This document shows, piece after piece, positions 33,162 to 35,749 of a stretch of 35,749 nucleotides of DNA. Position numbers and translations under genes: made by a program. The stretch lies in NCBI GenBank assembly GCA_023412475.1, contig JAEYNR010000088.1, positions 1 to 35,749 on the forward strand. Reading direction: 5' to 3'. A model generated the notes under the pieces. It saw nothing but the letters and a program-made list of their open reading frames with translations. It searched no databases and was not told the origin of the DNA. Numbering within the stretch: position 1 is the first letter of the stretch; every line of letters starts with the position of its first letter. This DNA is from Fibrobacterota bacterium (GTDB lineage Bacteria > Fibrobacterota > Chitinivibrionia > Chitinivibrionales > Chitinispirillaceae).

Positions 33162-33876
33162 TCAAAAAAATCCGGAAATTGCATCAACGACATCGGCAGC
33201 TTCTTCGATTCCTCCGGCAAAGGCAGATGCTTTTGTATCAAAAGATGCCGCGACTGTTTCTATTTTTTCCGGAGATGCATCTAATGTTAAATTTGAGAAG
33301 AAATATTCGTATATACGGTTGAGAGCGATTGGAAAACCAAGACCGAGTGTTAATACTACTATGAAAACATTAACAATTCCAACTTTGAAAAGCCCGCCTC
33401 CGGTAATATTACTGTTAAAAGACTTTCCATCAAGTGATGTGTTTGATAGGGTATAACGGTTGATTTCAGCAGAAAACCAGAAGCGGTAAACACCAAGTGT
33501 GAGCACCGTAAGAATTATCCCTTTAAGCCAGATCCAGAAGTATTCTTTATTTACACCGGTATATTTGAATTCCAGAGTACCAAAACGACTGTTGTCAATA
33601 AGATATTTGTACAGTTTATTCTGAAAAACCGGATTGTAAAAACCAAGTGTTACGATTGTTAAAAGAACACCACTAATCCAGATACTTGAGATCTCTTTAA
33701 AAGTACCAGTGAATTTAAACCGAACGTTACAATATGATGAACGGTTCAAAAGATATTTCCACTTTCCCATAACCACAAATGGCCCAACATAAAAGATTGC
33801 AAATAGCAAAAGAAGGAACCCTGAAACCTTGCCCAGGAGAGGCGGTTAATGTAGATGAAAGTTGCGTCTCTGGCAT
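33162..33876 (-). CDS. DUF898 (YjgN-like) membrane protein, apparent N-terminal frameshift
   Basis: The frame up to about 33840 encodes the repeated DUF898 units: VRFKFTGTFKEISSIWISG, then LEFKYTGVNKEYFWIWLKG, each followed by a membrane helix of the LLTIVTLGFY type. It has no ATG start; the first candidate is TTG at 33809. A strong AAAAAGGAG site and ATG at 33876 lie upstream, but in another frame (MPETQLSSTLTASPGQG). Joining the frames near 33820-33840 gives a sensible start followed by SGFLLLLFAIFYVG. So the gene has an indel or internal loss there, or there is a sequence error. Function of the family is unknown; its partner is the M48 protease. Confidence 0.75.
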
Positions 33877-34089
33877 AAAGTAACTCCTTTTTAAGTGAAA
33901 AATGATGAAGAACTTTATCAATCTGTAGAGCGACTGGTTGTGACGGGCTCCTGATGATCTAAATTTATGTTATGCGGTAATACAATGATATAAAATGTGA
34001 AAAAGTAAGCTTACTATTCTGATCAATGAAAATGTACTTCCAAAAGAAGGATGTGGGCCACAATCAGTCTGTTTGAGAAAATCAGCTTT

Positions 34090-34734
34090 CTACTCCTCCA
34101 AACATTTAACTTCCTTAAGTTTTGATTCATCGTTGGAAGAAAGTATTTCCAAATGTCTGGTGATTTTTTCTGACGACCAGTTCCACCATTGGGTTGTCTG
34201 TAAGAGATCGATTGTTTCCTGGTTAAATCTTTTTCTTATTGGCTTTGCCGGGTTGCCACCAACAATTGTATAAGGATCCACATCGGAAACCACGACCGAT
34301 CTTGCGGCCACAATCGCTCCGTTGGAGATTTTAACCCCTGGCATGATAAGAGAATCGTATCCGATCCATACATCATTTTCGATGATGGTATCTCCCTTGA
34401 AAGGTAAATCTTCCATTTCAGGTTGAACTTTTTCCCATCCGTTTCCAAAGATTGAAAACGGATACGTTGTGAAAGCGTTCATTTTATGGTTTGCACCATT
34501 CATAATAAATTTGACATCACGTGCAATTGCACAAAACTTTCCGATAATCAGTTTGTCATTCATAAAAGAGTAATGGTAAAGCACGTTTCTCTCAAACCCT
34601 TCAGAGTCAACCGGGTCATCGTAGTAGGTGTAGTCACCAACAATAATATTTGGGTTTTTAATAACATTTTTCAAATAACAGACCTGGTCAAACCCTTTCA
34701 TGGGATGTGTTTCTGTAGGTTTAGGACCTTTCAT
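34090..34734 (-). CDS. Vat/CatB-type xenobiotic acetyltransferase
   Basis: The 214-residue left-handed beta-helix acetyltransferase has hexapeptide repeats (IGKFCAIARDVKFIMNG, then IENDVWIGYDSLIMPGVKIS and NGAIVAARSVVVSDV). The catalytic His83 sits in MNGANHKMN, and TTYPFSIFGNGW follows in the extended loop that marks the family. The C-terminal helix part starts KRFNQETIDLLQ. It uses acetyl-CoA. Family members acetylate streptogramin A or chloramphenicol, but many chromosomal copies have unknown substrates, so resistance is not implied. AAAGGA precedes the ATG. It stands alone, and a decayed relative is at 3541-3657. Confidence 0.92.
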   Translation of the reverse strand: MKGPKPTETHPMKGFDQVCYLKNVIKNPNIIVGDYTYYDDPVDSEGFERNVLYHYSFMNDKLIIGKFCAIARDVKFIMNGANHKMNAFTTYPFSIFGNGWEKVQPEMEDLPFKGDTIIENDVWIGYDSLIMPGVKISNGAIVAARSVVVSDVDPYTIVGGNPAKPIRKRFNQETIDLLQTTQWWNWSSEKITRHLEILSSNDESKLKEVKCLEE

Positions 34735-34906
34735 AAAAGATTCCTTTACTGTTTTGGAAGTCAGATTGATTTGTCAGAGTGGTAAAGATGTGTTTATAGT
34801 TTAGACCTAAATCGGACAATTGTCACTATCGTTCTTTAAGAGGATTGCATCCGGTGCAAAGCCGCCATTTTCATTATGCCGCTTTGTTTGACATGATCTG
34901 CTTCGC

Positions 34907-34994
34907 CGCCTTGGAATCATGTGAATTTCGAAAGCCTGGACATATCACCTTTCGGATATGCCCGCGCTTTCGAAATCCCAGTCTTCTCAAGGCG
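34907..34994. repeat. Large composite palindrome (REP-like)
   Basis: Outer arms are CGCCTTG (34907-34913) and CAAGGCG (34988-34994). Inner arms ATTTCGAAAGC (34925-34935) and GCTTTCGAAAT (34966-34976) are perfect over 11 bp. An innermost CATATC/GATATG pair surrounds the loop. It is GC-richer than its flanks. From 34735 to 35210 there is otherwise no gene. Confidence 0.8.
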
Positions 34995-35210
34995 AGTTGT
35001 GCAAATCAATAATCAATTAATCATCCGAATCAGGTTTAATATTGCAGGATAGTGTTTGTCTATTCTTATAGGTCATCTTCTTGTGTTTTCAAAGAATCAT
35101 CCCACTAAATATGGTGGATCTCCAATTGCCTGATATGGAAAACGAACCCGATATGCAAGATACATATCTTGGGAATTTTTAAATGCACCAGAATATGGGA
35201 ATAAACTTTT

Positions 35211-35300
35211 TTAAATTGATATGTGATAGCCGCCGATTCCACAACCGTACAGCATAATGGAAGCAAACAGAGCCAAAAGAGTCATAGCGTATTTTTTCAT
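35211..35300 (-). CDS. Very small lipoprotein (29 residues)
   Basis: The frame reads MKKYAMTLLALFASIMLYGC followed by nine residues (GIGGYHISI). It has a basic start, a hydrophobic core and a good lipobox, LYGC, with Cys20. AGGGGAA stands 6 nt before the ATG. Size and layout recall entericidin-like small lipoproteins, but there is no further similarity to support a function. No gene lies close on the same strand. Confidence 0.6.
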   Translation of the reverse strand: MKKYAMTLLALFASIMLYGCGIGGYHISI

Positions 35301-35568
35301 CTGTTTCCCCTAAAAAAGTAGATTCTGGAAAATAAATTCGGCTGCGATAAAGCATATGGATCGGAAAAGATTATATAAAGTCTTATGAATTTCTAAACAT
35401 ATCTAATGGAAATTCTATATGTTATGAAATAAAAATCACAAACCTTTTCATTTTGAAAATCAATGCGCTTATACTGAAAGTGACAAAATACGATCTTTTG
35501 CAAGATACATATTTGGAGCAATTAAGATCAAAAGATAATTTTCCCTCCATATCAGTGAAAATGTTGAA

Positions 35569-35749
35569 ATGGAAAAGATCCATGAAAAAGTGGCCAGCTT
35601 GCTGTTTATAGATATTGATGATCTTTTTCGTGCAGGTCAGACCAATGTCAGGTCCACAGGAAGGGAGCTTTTTGTTGCCATCTGCAAGAGCCTGTACGAA
35701 TTCAGTGGAGCAGATTCTGCCCGGTATCTAAGGGTAACAGAAGCAGCGG
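35569..35749 (+). CDS. Partial: C-terminal DnaA-like HTH of a REP-associated (Y1-type) transposase
   Basis: The frame runs off the window end. It encodes LFIDIDDLFRAGQTNVRSTG, then RELFVAICKSLYEFSGADSA and RYLRVTEAA. This resembles the DnaA-domain-IV-like HTH that follows the Y1 transposase domain in REP-associated transposases (pattern: gR..v..R.l..y.a...lg.Sg.e.ar.L.vs..avs). No Y1 catalytic HUH motif is present upstream; a TAA in the frame lies just before at about 35538. So this is either a detached C-terminal piece or a small HTH protein. Confidence 0.45.
   Translation, partial: MEKIHEKVASLLFIDIDDLFRAGQTNVRSTGRELFVAICKSLYEFSGADSARYLRVTEAA

Noticed and set aside
33161..33241. Longer N-terminus for the M48 protease
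   Set aside because: It needs a TTG start inside the DUF898 gene and gives a sequence unlike the family; the ATG at 33160 fits better.
34090..34734. Antibiotic resistance gene call
   Set aside because: Family membership is clear, but chromosomal Vat/CatB-like enzymes often have other substrates, and nothing in the context indicates a resistance element.

Overview
The window looks like a chromosomal segment of an AT-rich, Gram-negative-type bacterium. Outer-membrane features are everywhere: a TonB system with its receptor, a chaperone-usher operon and an outer-membrane-like barrel. A truncated gene carries the Fibrobacter major paralogous (FISUMP) domain, and the secreted GH30 enzyme ends in a type IX-style sorting tail. 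Together these point to the Fibrobacterota/Chitinivibrionia neighbourhood. That placement is inference from domain content. No rRNA, tRNA or CRISPR array was seen.

Left end (1-3.5 kb): a compact three-gene set made of a NifH-type iron protein, an intact FabF/KS-alpha-type ketosynthase, and a second ketosynthase homologue that has lost all three catalytic residues (a chain-length-factor-like partner). No nitrogenase NifD/K component is visible. An Fe-protein reductase paired with a heterodimeric ketosynthase is the best candidate here for an undescribed system. It may continue upstream of base 1.

3.5-9.6 kb is a degraded accessory zone. It holds a frameshifted remnant of a Vat-type acetyltransferase (an intact relative lies at 34.1-34.7 kb), intergenic hairpin repeats, two small secreted-protein genes, a long inverted repeat, a Fic gene broken by two frameshifts, a structured element that looks like an ORF-less group II intron relic beside an attC-like hairpin, and a 5'-truncated FISUMP gene. 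Short direct repeats bracket the Fic/intron segment.

9.8-19.2 kb: a secreted GH30 glycosidase on the minus strand, then a plus-strand operon exbB-exbD-exbD-tonB-TonB-dependent receptor-secreted partner, closed by a strong bidirectional terminator. The receptor carries a TonB-C-terminal-like domain at its own N-terminus.

19.2-25.1 kb (minus strand): a 31-residue membrane peptide, a sodium:solute symporter, a phenylacetate-CoA ligase and a tandem-ACT protein form a tightly coupled operon. Beyond it lie a secreted CE1-type esterase and the decayed 3' end of a paralogue. A roughly 280-bp diverged repeat occurs upstream of both the GH30 gene and the symporter operon.

26.0-31.8 kb: a chaperone-usher pilus operon with two related pilins, a PapD-like chaperone and a 1190-residue usher with an unusual C-terminal extension. 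An intrinsic terminator after the first pilin probably sets subunit stoichiometry.

32.0-35.7 kb: an M48 metalloprotease with a DUF898 membrane protein (apparently frameshifted at its N-terminus), the Vat-type acetyltransferase, a large REP-like palindrome, a tiny lipoprotein, and the start of an open frame resembling the C-terminal HTH of REP-associated transposases.
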